Of a stretch of 60,188 nt of DNA, positions 52,244 through 60,188 are shown piece after piece (position 1 is the first letter of the stretch; each line of letters opens with the position of its first letter). Both the position numbers and the translations under genes were made by a program. The stretch covers positions 1 through 60,188 of the forward strand of contig CAYWMD010000039.1 in NCBI GenBank assembly GCA_964458575.1, given 5' to 3'. This DNA comes from CAYWMD01 sp964458575 (lineage in GTDB: Bacteria; Verrucomicrobiota; Verrucomicrobiia; Limisphaerales; JADLHS01). The notes beneath the pieces were generated by a model. The model did no database searches, was not told the origin of the DNA, and saw nothing but the letters and a program-made list of their open reading frames with translations.

Positions 52244-54094
52244 GTGATAATTACGAAAAAAACAGTTCAATTGACGGCGGCGCTCGTTGGTCTTGCGCTC
52301 GGCGGACTCTCCGCCCGCGCCGCCCTCAGCTATTGGGATGTCAATGGCGCCAACGCAGGCGCCGGCACGCCCGGGCCGTTGGCGGGGACGTGGGGGATTG
52401 ATCCGTTCTGGAACGCGTCCGCCGACGGTACTGGATCCACGGGTCCGTGGACGGATGGCGACACGCCGGTTTTCTCAGCTGGCACGGATGCCGTCGGCGA
52501 ATTTACGGTGGTGCTGGGTTTTTACCCCACGGTTGCGGAAATGATTTTTGAAGAAGGGCAGGTGACCGTCGGTTGGACGGAAAGCGCCGTCATTACCCTG
52601 ACGAACGCCGGCGGTCCGATCAGTGTTGCGTCCAACGCCGCCCCGCGGATGGCTTCGGTTCTGGGTGGCAATGTTGGCCTGACAAAAATGGGTTCGGGCA
52701 CGCTCTACTTCGTCAACACGGTTGCCCACACCTACACCAGCGACGGCGGGGCCACCACCAACACCGTCATCACCGAGGGTGCGCTGTCGGTCGGCGACGG
52801 CGGGGCGACCGGCGGCACCTTGCAGGATGACGCCACGCGGGGCCACCACATCATCAACCACGGAACGTTGATATTTGACCGCGCTGGAACGATCACATCC
52901 TTTTCCGGAATCATCAGCGGCAGCGGCGATCTGGTTTTGAAAAGCGGCCCGACCGGGCTGGGCTGTTCGCTCAAGCTGGCGAGTCTTTACACCAACACCT
53001 ATACGGGTGACACCTTGGTAATCGCCGGCCGGCTGCAAGCCGGCGGCGCCAGCGGTCGTTGCATTCCGACCGGGCCCGGCAAGGGCAACGTGTATCTCGG
53101 CACCAATGGCGTTTTGGATGTGCAAGGAAACGATCTCCAAGTCAACGGGCTCTCCGGTTACGGTGTGGTGACGAACAGCTTCGGCTACAACGGGCCCGCG
53201 GACCCCGGCACCGACGTGCCCGCTCGAACCAACATCCTTCGCGTCGGTGACAATGACCAGAGCAGTACGTTTTCCGGTGTCATCCGCACGGGCAACAACA
53301 CGCGGTCCAATCACGTCGTGCTCCACAAAATCGGCACCGGCACGCTGACGCTGACCCGGCCCAGCAATTACTACGCGGCGCCGACCGTCATCCACGCCGG
53401 CACCCTGCTTGCCAACAACACCGCGAATAGCGCCACCGGCAACAGCGAGGTCATTGCGAAGCCCGGGGCCACCTTCGGCGGCAGCGGCGGCGTCAACGGG
53501 CGGGTGACGATTGAGGCAGACGCCACGCTTTCACCCGGCGCTTCCATTGGCACGCTCACCATTAACAACTCGCTTGTCCTGGCGGGCAACGTGTTCATCG
53601 AAGTCAACAAGGCGCTCGTTCATTCGAACGACGTTACGGTGGTTTCCGACACGATTACCAACGCGGGCACCGGTACGGTGACGGTGACCAATCTGAACCC
53701 GGGCCTGCCGTTTGCGCCAGGCGATACCTTCCAGATATTCAACCAACCAGTGACCAATGGCGAAACGCTGACCATCGTTTCGGACGGAGCGGTGATGTGG
53801 ACCAACCTGCTCGCGGTCAACGGCTCGATTGCGGTCTTGCCGCTCGGCGGCGACCCTTCACCCGCACCCGCCACGAATCTTTCCATCGTGGCTTTGTCCC
53901 CGGGCACCTTCATTTTGGGCGGCGCGGGTGCCGCCAACACGGCCTACGACGTTTACGCCTCCACGAATGTGGCGTTGCCGATGTCCAACTGGTGGCTGCT
54001 GGGCAGCACCAATTCGGACGCGGGTGGGCTTATCCAGTTTCTGGATCCCTTGGCAACCAATGATCAACGGTTCTACCGTTTCAGCCAGCCGTAA
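52244..54094 (+). CDS. Secreted protein with autotransporter-associated beta-strand repeats
   Basis: A protein of about 616 residues. The likely start is the GTG at 52244, giving a signal peptide (LTAALVGLALGGLSARAA); earlier starts at 52190 or 52064 would add about 18 to 60 residues. The repeats are visible as LTKMGSGTLYFVN, GSGDLVLKSGPTG and KIGTGTLTLTRPSNYYA followed by VIHAGTLLANN, the TIGR02601-type pattern. GATFGGSGGVNGRVTI and TLSPGASIGTLTINN are the usual closing repeats. No outer-membrane beta-barrel translocator follows. The last 30 residues (WWLLGSTNS...QRFYRFSQP) are a module common at the ends of verrucomicrobial secreted proteins. Surface display is likely; function is unknown. 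Confidence 0.85.
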   Translation: MIITKKTVQLTAALVGLALGGLSARAALSYWDVNGANAGAGTPGPLAGTWGIDPFWNASADGTGSTGPWTDGDTPVFSAGTDAVGEFTVVLGFYPTVAEMIFEEGQVTVGWTESAVITLTNAGGPISVASNAAPRMASVLGGNVGLTKMGSGTLYFVNTVAHTYTSDGGATTNTVITEGALSVGDGGATGGTLQDDATRGHHIINHGTLIFDRAGTITSFSGIISGSGDLVLKSGPTGLGCSLKLASLYTNTYTGDTLVIAGRLQAGGASGRCIPTGPGKGNVYLGTNGVLDVQGNDLQVNGLSGYGVVTNSFGYNGPADPGTDVPARTNILRVGDNDQSSTFSGVIRTGNNTRSNHVVLHKIGTGTLTLTRPSNYYAAPTVIHAGTLLANNTANSATGNSEVIAKPGATFGGSGGVNGRVTIEADATLSPGASIGTLTINNSLVLAGNVFIEVNKALVHSNDVTVVSDTITNAGTGTVTVTNLNPGLPFAPGDTFQIFNQPVTNGETLTIVSDGAVMWTNLLAVNGSIAVLPLGGDPSPAPATNLSIVALSPGTFILGGAGAANTAYDVYASTNVALPMSNWWLLGSTNSDAGGLIQFLDPLATNDQRFYRFSQP

Positions 54095-54116
54095 AGGTGA
54101 CTGCAAACCGGCGGCC

Positions 54117-55493
54117 CTACTTTCGCGCCTTTTTGGCGGCGCGCTTGGCGCCCCGGTCCGCACGATTTGCCTTCCACCGGGGCGGCACGAGTTGCGCGTT
54201 CCATTCGTCGTAAGTTTTCTGGAGCGATGCCAGTTTACCGGGTTCCTGCCCGGCGAGATTTTTCGATTCGCGGATATCCCCGGCCAGATTGTATAGCTCC
54301 GCTTTGCCGCCCGGCGCTGAAACCAGAAGCTTCCAGTCGCCCTGCCGGATCGCGTGTTGTGCGCCAAACCGCCAGAAAAGCACTTCGTGTGGTCGGCCGG
54401 ATGTTTCTCCTTTGAGGTAGGGCAGCAGGTTCACACCATCAAGTTTCCAATCGGGGGAAATCTTCCCGCCCGCCGCGGCGACGGCGGTCGGATGAATGTC
54501 GAGTGAAATGACCGGGCGATCCTCCACCCGGCCCGCGGGGATCCGGCCTTTCCATTGAACGATGAACGGAATCCGCATGCCGCCTTCGAACACCTGACCT
54601 TTGTAGCCGCGCAATGGATCGTTGCGCGCCGTCGTGTGGGGTGTTGGTCCGCCGTTGTCGCTGATAAAAAAGATGAGCGTGTCCTGCTCCAGTTTCAAGT
54701 CGCGCAATTTATCGAGCACGTGTCCCACCGCGGCATCCATCGCCGCCAGCATGGCCGCATAGGTGCGCCGGTTCTTCTCGGTGATGGAGGCAAACTGCTG
54801 CCAGTATTTGTCCTGCGATTGCAGCGGTCCGTGGACGGCGTTGAAAGGAAGATACACAAAAAACGGAACACCCCTGTGCCGCGCGATGAAATCCGCCGCC
54901 GCGTTGCCGAACATCTCGGTCGTGTAGGTCACCGACGGCACGGGCTCTGTGCCGCGCATCACGGGATTGGCGGTGTCCGCGTTGTCAATGTAGCTGTGGG
55001 CGCCGCCCAGGAATCCCAGGAATTCATCGAAGCCGCGTTTCATCGGATGAAACTCCGGTTGGTAGCCCAGATGCCATTTGCCGAACATGCCGGTGACGTA
55101 GCCGAGTTGCTTCAGCCGGCTGGCAAGCGTCGTTTCGTCCAGCGGCAGGCCAAAGTTGGGCGACGCCGATTGGGCGGGGCCGGGATTCAGTTCGTGGCCG
55201 AATCGCTGTTGATAGCGCCCGGTCATCAGGCCCGCCCGCGTGGGACTGCACACCGGGCACGACACGTAACCGCTGGCGAACCGCACGCCATTCTTCGCCA
55301 GCGAATCTATGTTCGGCGTCGGGATGTCCGGACAACCCTGCACGCCCAGATCAGCGTAGCCAAGGTCGTCGGCCACGATGAGCAGGATGTTCGGTGGCCG
55401 GTCCGTGCTCGCGGTTGCGACACAGCGAGCCAGCACGAGCAGAACAGTTGCTACGAACCAAGCGGCGATCGAGCGGGATGATTTTGTTTTCAT
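54117..55493 (-). CDS. Formylglycine-dependent sulfatase (arylsulfatase A type)
   Basis: A 458-residue exported sulfatase with a signal peptide (IAAWFVATVLLVLARCVATA). NILLIVADDLGYADLG holds the paired Asp metal ligands, CSPTR at residues 82-86 is the C-x-P-x-R site where Cys becomes formylglycine, followed by AGLMTGRY; GKWHLGY and FISDNGGPTPH supply further active-site Lys, His, Asp and Asn. It would desulfate polysaccharides or other sulfate esters, a trait much expanded in this phylum. Maturation needs an anaerobic or aerobic formylglycine-generating enzyme, not seen here. The longer frame to 55805 overlaps the next gene and is rejected. Confidence 0.94.
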   Translation of the reverse strand: MKTKSSRSIAAWFVATVLLVLARCVATASTDRPPNILLIVADDLGYADLGVQGCPDIPTPNIDSLAKNGVRFASGYVSCPVCSPTRAGLMTGRYQQRFGHELNPGPAQSASPNFGLPLDETTLASRLKQLGYVTGMFGKWHLGYQPEFHPMKRGFDEFLGFLGGAHSYIDNADTANPVMRGTEPVPSVTYTTEMFGNAAADFIARHRGVPFFVYLPFNAVHGPLQSQDKYWQQFASITEKNRRTYAAMLAAMDAAVGHVLDKLRDLKLEQDTLIFFISDNGGPTPHTTARNDPLRGYKGQVFEGGMRIPFIVQWKGRIPAGRVEDRPVISLDIHPTAVAAAGGKISPDWKLDGVNLLPYLKGETSGRPHEVLFWRFGAQHAIRQGDWKLLVSAPGGKAELYNLAGDIRESKNLAGQEPGKLASLQKTYDEWNAQLVPPRWKANRADRGAKRAAKKARK

Positions 55494-55677
55494 GGTCGAA
55501 CCGGTCACGGTATGGCTAGACGGGAATGTGGCGCGGTTGGTTTCAATCAGCCAGCGCAAACCTGATTGCTCCCGACGAACGATCGGTTTGTCATTTGCGC
55601 CAGATTGGCTTAGATATAAGCCCGTCAGGACCACCATGCAGGCTTGACGGAATCGTGGTTTAAAGTCGCAACGGGAT

Positions 55678-57039
55678 ATGGATATGCCGGGCTGCAACGC
55701 ACATCGGGATCGGAAGGCTTCAAAGCCGTCGTCCCCACGCTTTGTCCATAAGCAGACCCGCCGCCAATTCCTCCGGCAGTATGGCATCGCCTCCAGCGCC
55801 CTCACGCTCAGCCCGTTTTTTCTGGACCGGCTGGCGACGTTTTGCCAGGCGGGGTCGAATCTGACGCGGGTTTACAAGGTCAGGAATGGCGACTGTTTTC
55901 AAAACATCGCGAAGTTGTGGGAGATGTTGGGCGGGGTTTCCCGCTACATCGGGGCGAATGATGTCGTCGTCATCAAGGGCAACGCGCAATGGCCGAAGCA
56001 GGGCTACACGCACACGGGTTGCATCAAAGCCGTGATTGATCAAATCCTCGCCCTCCCCGGTTTTTCCGGCGAGGTCATCATCTGTGACAACACGACCAAC
56101 GGCGGCAAGGCGGGCGCCTGGGGTTTTGACGCGACGGTGGATAACCGCGATCACAACTGGCCCAATCACAACTGGAACTCCCTGGCCGCGGAATACCAGA
56201 CCAATGGTAAACCCGTCTCGGCGAAGAAACTCGTCCAAGGGACATGGCGGGCCATCACCTTTCCGGGTTTTTCGGATTGGACCCCCGCCAGCGGGGAAGG
56301 CTGGGCCCGGAATTTTTTCTCGCACAACGGCCGGAACACGTATTTCTCCTACCCCGTCTTTCAATCCCCGCTGACGCCGGGCCGGATGATTGACATGAAA
56401 AATGGCGTCTGGGAAAACGGCAGTTACACCGGCCGCAAGGTAAAGACGATCTTCATGCCGACCTTGAACAACCATGGGGTTGGCGGCGAGGACTACGCCG
56501 GCATCACCAGCGCGATCAAATCCTTCTTTGGCGCGACGGAAATCCACGTCGGCGATGACGCCACGTGGAACGGCTATTATCACATCCACAGCAGCAGCTA
56601 TACCCAGAACTCCGCGTTGACCGCCGGAGAACTGGTCGGCCGTTTCATGAATTCCATGTATGTCCCCTCGCTCTTCATCACCGCGGCGATGTGGTCGGGT
56701 TGGTACAGCCGTACGGGCAACGCGGCGGAGACCAAGACCGTGCTGGCCTGCGAAAATCCCGTGACGCTTGATTACATCGCCTGCCGCGATGTGATTTCAC
56801 CCTACGCGTCGTGGTTGAATCCCGACCTGAACAACAACACGCGCAAACAAATCCTCGGCTGCAACAGCCAGGGCATCGGTACGATTGACCCGCAGAACAT
56901 CGAAGTCATCACCTACGATTTCAACAATCCCACCGCCACGCGGTTGGACATCGAGCGCAAGATCCGCGATTTCAAAGCGGGCGTGGCCACCGAGCAGGAC
57001 GTGAAGGACACGGTGAAACTTTACATGGAGGGCGACTAG
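55678..57039 (+). CDS. Tat-exported DUF362-like protein
   Basis: A 453-residue protein with a twin-arginine signal (TRRQFLRQYGIASSALTLSPFF, given here in two parts: TRRQFLRQYG then a hydrophobic stretch) near residues 27-48. Tat export implies folding, and perhaps cofactor loading, before transport. Segments such as ANDVVVIKGNAQWPKQGYTH, FSGEVIICDNTTNGG and TIFMPTLNNHGVGG fit the DUF362 fold, in which I see no cluster-binding Cys motif of the CxxCxxC kind. Function is unknown. It is divergent from the sulfatase, with 184 bases between. Confidence 0.7.
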   Translation: MDMPGCNAHRDRKASKPSSPRFVHKQTRRQFLRQYGIASSALTLSPFFLDRLATFCQAGSNLTRVYKVRNGDCFQNIAKLWEMLGGVSRYIGANDVVVIKGNAQWPKQGYTHTGCIKAVIDQILALPGFSGEVIICDNTTNGGKAGAWGFDATVDNRDHNWPNHNWNSLAAEYQTNGKPVSAKKLVQGTWRAITFPGFSDWTPASGEGWARNFFSHNGRNTYFSYPVFQSPLTPGRMIDMKNGVWENGSYTGRKVKTIFMPTLNNHGVGGEDYAGITSAIKSFFGATEIHVGDDATWNGYYHIHSSSYTQNSALTAGELVGRFMNSMYVPSLFITAAMWSGWYSRTGNAAETKTVLACENPVTLDYIACRDVISPYASWLNPDLNNNTRKQILGCNSQGIGTIDPQNIEVITYDFNNPTATRLDIERKIRDFKAGVATEQDVKDTVKLYMEGD

Positions 57040-57058
57040 CCGGGGAGGAATGCGGGCC

Positions 57059-58294
57059 ATGATCCGAAAGACGACTGCCCTGGCGATTGGCATGTGCGGA
57101 TTCCTTGAATCCGGCGCGCTCGGTTTTTCCAGCGATGGCTCCTCGCTGACCAGAACCCTCGATCGGACGCTCGCCGTCACCAACACCCCGATTTTGGTGA
57201 CCGTCAATTTCACCAATGGCCAATCCGATGCCATTCGCGGGTTCTACTACGCCGAACAAATTCCGTACGGGATCAGCGTCACGACCGTCGGGGTGGTGTT
57301 GAGCGGGCAGGCCGTCACCAATTACACCAGCGAATCCGGCCAGGACGGCGACGTTTTTGCCGGCTGCACGCCGTATCGCTGGCGGCTGGAATCCCCGACC
57401 AATTTTGCGGAGGTCAATCCCATTCCGCCGCAGGGCACGGTGCAGATTACGTTCGCCCTCAGTTCGGCTTCACCAGGGAGTTTTTCCCTCCAAGAATACA
57501 GTTGGGCCGGCCATGGGCCGAACGACCTGGACGAGTCGTTTGGTTACGGCGAGGCCGCCGACCAACAGACGATCCGGTTTGTAAAGGGCATCGTGAGCGT
57601 GACCGCGAACGACCAGTCGCGCGCCTTCGGCGCGGCCAATGCCCCGCTCAACGTCAGCTACGCCGGTTTTGCGGCGGGCGACGATACCAATGTCTTGAGC
57701 GGCAGTCCGGAGTTGAGCACGACCGCGCGAACCGATAGTCCGCCCGGCACGTATCCCATCACGGTCGGCCCGGGCACTTTGAGCGCCGACGACTATGGTT
57801 TTGAGTTTAACAGTGGGGCCGTAACGATCACGTGGCCGGTATTGGTCATCACCTCGTTTCAGGTGGTGGACGGGGTTGTCACCATCACCTGGCCCGCGGT
57901 GGCCGGCCAGACCTACCGGGTGCAATACAAGGACAACCTGACGGATGCAAATTGGACCGACCTGCCACCGGACGTGACGGCAACGGAGACGCGCGCGAGC
58001 AAGGCGGACCTCCTCGGTGATCGCCCCCAGCGGCTTTACCGGGTAATCGTCGTGCAACCGCAGACGACTTCGTCGCCGGTCATTAAATCGTTACAGAATG
58101 CCGGCGGGGTCATCACCGTTTTGTGGAGTTCCCTGTCCGGCCGGACCTATCGCGCGCAATTCAAGAATGATCTCGGGAGCGGGAGTTGGACGGATCTTCC
58201 CCTTGACGTGACCGCCACGGGTCCGGCGGCCGCGACAACCGATGTGGTCGGCAATTTGCCGCAACGCTTTTACCGGGTCCGCCTTTTGGAGTAA
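57059..58294 (+). CDS. Secreted MBG-domain protein with two repeated C-terminal modules
   Basis: A 411-residue exported protein. The ATG at 57059 has GGAGG about ten bases upstream, so it is preferred to the ATG at 57050. A signal peptide is followed by a beta domain, then an MBG-type domain (VTANDQSRAFGAANAPLNVS...TYPITVGPGTLSA) near residues 185-260. Two copies of a 70-residue module follow, each with (Y)R-x-Q-(Y/F)K-x-(D/N)L, W-T-DLP-x-DVTAT and a final Q-R-x-YRV, the module that ends many verrucomicrobial secreted proteins. It is ten bases after the DUF362-like gene and so probably in the same operon. Confidence 0.78.
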   Translation: MIRKTTALAIGMCGFLESGALGFSSDGSSLTRTLDRTLAVTNTPILVTVNFTNGQSDAIRGFYYAEQIPYGISVTTVGVVLSGQAVTNYTSESGQDGDVFAGCTPYRWRLESPTNFAEVNPIPPQGTVQITFALSSASPGSFSLQEYSWAGHGPNDLDESFGYGEAADQQTIRFVKGIVSVTANDQSRAFGAANAPLNVSYAGFAAGDDTNVLSGSPELSTTARTDSPPGTYPITVGPGTLSADDYGFEFNSGAVTITWPVLVITSFQVVDGVVTITWPAVAGQTYRVQYKDNLTDANWTDLPPDVTATETRASKADLLGDRPQRLYRVIVVQPQTTSSPVIKSLQNAGGVITVLWSSLSGRTYRAQFKNDLGSGSWTDLPLDVTATGPAAATTDVVGNLPQRFYRVRLLE

Positions 58295-58356
58295 TCGGCG
58301 GGTGAAGCGGGGTCTCGTTCGCACGTCGCCTGGCCATCCCTCACCCTGCAAACGTT

Positions 58357-59358
58357 CTACGGCTTCAAGAAATCCACCTTCGCGCTCAATTCCGGCGTCA
58401 GGAACTTGTCCGGGTTCTGGATCTGCACCTTGATTTGCAGCGTGCCCTTGGCCCGGTCCGCCTCCGGCGCGATTTCGGCCACGTAGCCGTTGTAAACCTT
58501 GTCCGGATACGCCTCGGGGCTGACGCGGCACTTCTGGTTCAGTGAAATTTTCGAGAGGTCCGCCTCGTTCACGTCAATCTCCACCTGTAAATCCTTCGGG
58601 TCGGCCACGGCCATCAGCGCCGTGCTGGGCCCGCGCGTGCCGCCGAAACTTTGTGGGGTCACCAGTTCGTTGGGGTCCACCAGTTTTTCCAACACCACAC
58701 CATTGATCGGCGAACGGATCGTGCACCAGTCCACATAAGTTTGCGCCACCGCGCGCGCGCCTTCGGCTTCTTTGACCATGGCCTTGGCCGCTTCCAGCGC
58801 GAGTCGCGCGTCATCTTGCGCCTGCTTGGATTCAATGTCGGTCGCCGCCAGTTTGTTGACCCGGTCGAACCACGCTTGCGCCTTCCCCACGTTCGCGGTC
58901 GCCGTCGCCACCGCGCCGTTCGCCTGCGCGAGGCGGGCCTTGAACTCCGTGTCATCCAGCAGCACAACCACCTGGCCGTTGGTCACGGCATCGCCCTTCT
59001 TCACGCCGATCCAGGTGACCTGCCCCATGAAACGAGGACTGAGCTCGATGCGTTCGCGGTTGATGATGTAACCGCTCACGGTCAGCACGCTGTCGCCGCT
59101 GGGTGTGGGTGTTTGCGCCGCGGAACTGTTCGTTGGTGCCGGGGACGAAGCGGCCGAACCGGCTTCAACCCCGGGGGCGGCTGTCGCGCCCGTCGAATCC
59201 TTCAACACCCGGACCTTGTCGCTCGCCTTGGGCCGCGCGACAAACACGGCCAAGAGGGTCGCGCCGATGACCACGAGGAAGATGGCCCATAGCATTCCCT
59301 TGGGCCGCACCTTCTGCGTCCGGTCCATCTGGAGCGATTTCAGTTTGTCAGTGTTCAT
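58357..59358 (-). CDS. HlyD/RND-type periplasmic adaptor (membrane fusion protein)
   Basis: A 333-residue adaptor that links an inner-membrane exporter to the outer membrane. One membrane helix (MLWAIFLVVIGATLLAVFV) lies at residues 22-40. A linker with Ala/Ser/Pro precedes the lipoyl-like domain (TVSGYIINRERIELSPRF, GVKKGDAVTNGQVVVLLDD), an alpha-hairpin coiled coil (ARLAQANGAVATATANVGKA onward) and the barrel domain with TIRSPINGVVLEKLVDPNE. The matching inner-membrane partner, probably MacB-like or RND, would lie further along the minus strand but is not adjacent, since the downstream gene is on the other strand. Confidence 0.88.
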   Translation of the reverse strand: MNTDKLKSLQMDRTQKVRPKGMLWAIFLVVIGATLLAVFVARPKASDKVRVLKDSTGATAAPGVEAGSAASSPAPTNSSAAQTPTPSGDSVLTVSGYIINRERIELSPRFMGQVTWIGVKKGDAVTNGQVVVLLDDTEFKARLAQANGAVATATANVGKAQAWFDRVNKLAATDIESKQAQDDARLALEAAKAMVKEAEGARAVAQTYVDWCTIRSPINGVVLEKLVDPNELVTPQSFGGTRGPSTALMAVADPKDLQVEIDVNEADLSKISLNQKCRVSPEAYPDKVYNGYVAEIAPEADRAKGTLQIKVQIQNPDKFLTPELSAKVDFLKP

Positions 59359-59502
59359 GCCAACAGCGGCGAAAGATTAGCAGAGCCGGACGGGAACGCC
59401 ACTGTAACCGTGGCGACCACGGGCGCGGGCGCGCCCGGCGGATTCAACCCCGGATGTCAGTCGCGATTACGGCCGGCCCGGACGACGCCCCCAAATCACG
59501 GT

Positions 59503-59526
59503 AGGGACGAGTTCCACCTCGTCCCT
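59503..59526. repeat. Short dispersed-type hairpin
   Basis: AGGGACGAG (59503-59511) pairs perfectly with CTCGTCCCT (59518-59526) across a six-base loop. It lies just before the RHS remnant, in a 484-base gap that has no intact gene. The sequence looks like a repeat family member, but no second copy is seen here. Confidence 0.65.
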
Positions 59527-59527
59527 G

Positions 59528-59665
59528 ACTTGCAACGACGCTGGCCAACTACTCGTGGAAAGTTATTCGGGCGGTCCGTTGAGCGGTTTGGGTGTGACCA
59601 ACGTTTACGATCAATTGCGGCGGCGGACCAATTTTTTGCTTGTCCCATGGGTCCAAATTTTCTAG
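59528..59665 (+). pseudogene. RHS/YD-repeat protein remnant
   Basis: One frame reads TCNDAGQLLVESYSGGPLSG and then LGVTNVYDQLRRRTN before degenerating and stopping at 59663. This matches the YD-repeat text of RHS proteins from this group (AGQ-L-x-ESY-GGPL-GL-VTN-YD-LRRTN). There is no start codon with signal peptide and no continuation, so it is a fragment left by rearrangement upstream of the orphan RHS-tail gene. Confidence 0.6.
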
Positions 59666-59842
59666 GTCCGATTGGCCGTGGTTTTTGGGATTACAGCCGG
59701 TGGAAGTATCCCAATTCGGACCGCACATAAATCGACTCGCATCCCCAAAAATACACTCATTGGATTTATCTTGCTCGATTCTGCAACTGGGTAGTGTTGA
59801 ATGGTAGACTAGATTCGGCCGGTCAAAACTGAAAGTTGAATG

Positions 59843-60188
59843 ATGAAAACGAGACGAAGTGCAATGATGGCGTTGGTTGCGAGTGCGCTTTTGTTTTTGG
59901 CGCACGAGGCGCTGGCGTTCTACAACCCGGAAACCGGCCGCTGGCTGAACAGGGACCCGATTGGAGAAAAGGGAGGGTTGAACCTGTCCAGTTTCTGTGG
60001 GAACGATGCGTCGGGGAAATACGACCCGCTGGGCTTAGATTACTATATCATCAAGGTGAAGGGCGCGTGTGGTGTGCATCACCGAAAACTTGTCGGCGAC
60101 GATGGTGCCCGGAACACTTACACGCTTGAAGTATATCCTGTGGTCAACAAGTGGTGGCAGAGCTACCGGCGTTTGTGCGGCAAGGGAG
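59843..60188 (+). CDS. Secreted short RHS-core protein, 3' end beyond the window
   Basis: The frame starts MKTRRSAMMALVASALLFLA, a clear signal peptide ending near HEALA. It passes at once into FYNPETGRWLNRDPIGEKGG, the RHS-associated core motif, and ends its conserved part with YDPLGLD, where RHS proteins switch to a variable C-terminal (often toxic) domain. The remaining 50 visible residues (from YYIIKVKGACGVHHRK) are unlike any domain I know and continue past base 60188. In full RHS proteins this core comes after more than a thousand residues of YD shell, so here only the tail is kept and given its own export signal. The ATG at 59840 is an alternative start. Confidence 0.75.
   Translation, partial: MKTRRSAMMALVASALLFLAHEALAFYNPETGRWLNRDPIGEKGGLNLSSFCGNDASGKYDPLGLDYYIIKVKGACGVHHRKLVGDDGARNTYTLEVYPVVNKWWQSYRRLCGKG

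Overview
The window (60,188 bases, GC-rich) looks like a chromosomal segment of a Verrucomicrobiota member, probably of the Pedosphaera/Limisphaerales kind. The evidence is the gene set: a PVC-type CxxCH dehydrogenase-like protein with HEAT repeats, a formylglycine sulfatase, an autotransporter-associated beta-strand repeat protein, an exosortase with EpsI, a Tat-exported DUF362-like protein, RHS debris and many short dispersed palindromes. This assignment comes from recognised families only; no 16S gene or search was available.

Region 1 (1-14070) has the character of a mobile element. It opens with the 3' part of a MobF-type relaxase/helicase gene, followed by a small companion gene, a translationally coupled pair (PD-(D/E)XK-like nuclease plus gamma-glutamylcyclotransferase-like protein) and a RadC/JAB gene. 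It then carries a metal-ion cargo: divergent mntR and mntH around a palindromic operator, a UspA protein, a DmeF-like CDF exporter, and a Fur/Zur-family regulator followed by znuA-znuC-znuB. It closes with a CAT-anticodon tRNA gene, a tyrosine recombinase gene and, at 14018-14070, a 3' half of another CAT tRNA. I read this as the right end of an element integrated in a tRNA gene, with the left end outside the window.

Region 2 (14095-29207) is mostly housekeeping: a histone-deacetylase-family hydrolase, an S1/P1 nuclease, a DUF423 protein, argH, a zinc-ribbon membrane protein, cinA, a lipoprotein, a 4Fe-4S ferredoxin, a trypsin-like lipoprotein protease, and nuoL-nuoM-nuoN detached from the rest of complex I.

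Region 3 (29402-36265) is assimilatory sulfate reduction on the minus strand: sulfite reductase, a cytochrome P460, cysH, cysD and cysN in one tight run. Beyond them lie an M14-type deacylase and a divergent Rrf2 regulator that probably senses sulfur or redox state.

Region 4 (36354-45508) holds the large PVC-type cytochrome protein, a small membrane protein, an SSS symporter, a class III aminotransferase and a polytopic membrane protein, separated by two MITE-like repeat elements. Region 5 (45612-60188) concerns the cell surface: a pectate-lyase-fold secreted protein, exosortase, EpsI, a polyprenyl-phosphate sugar transferase and a UDP-glucuronate decarboxylase-like enzyme, then the autotransporter-repeat protein, sulfatase, DUF362-like protein, an MBG-domain secreted protein, an HlyD-type adaptor, an RHS remnant and a signal-peptide-fused RHS tail that runs off the right edge.
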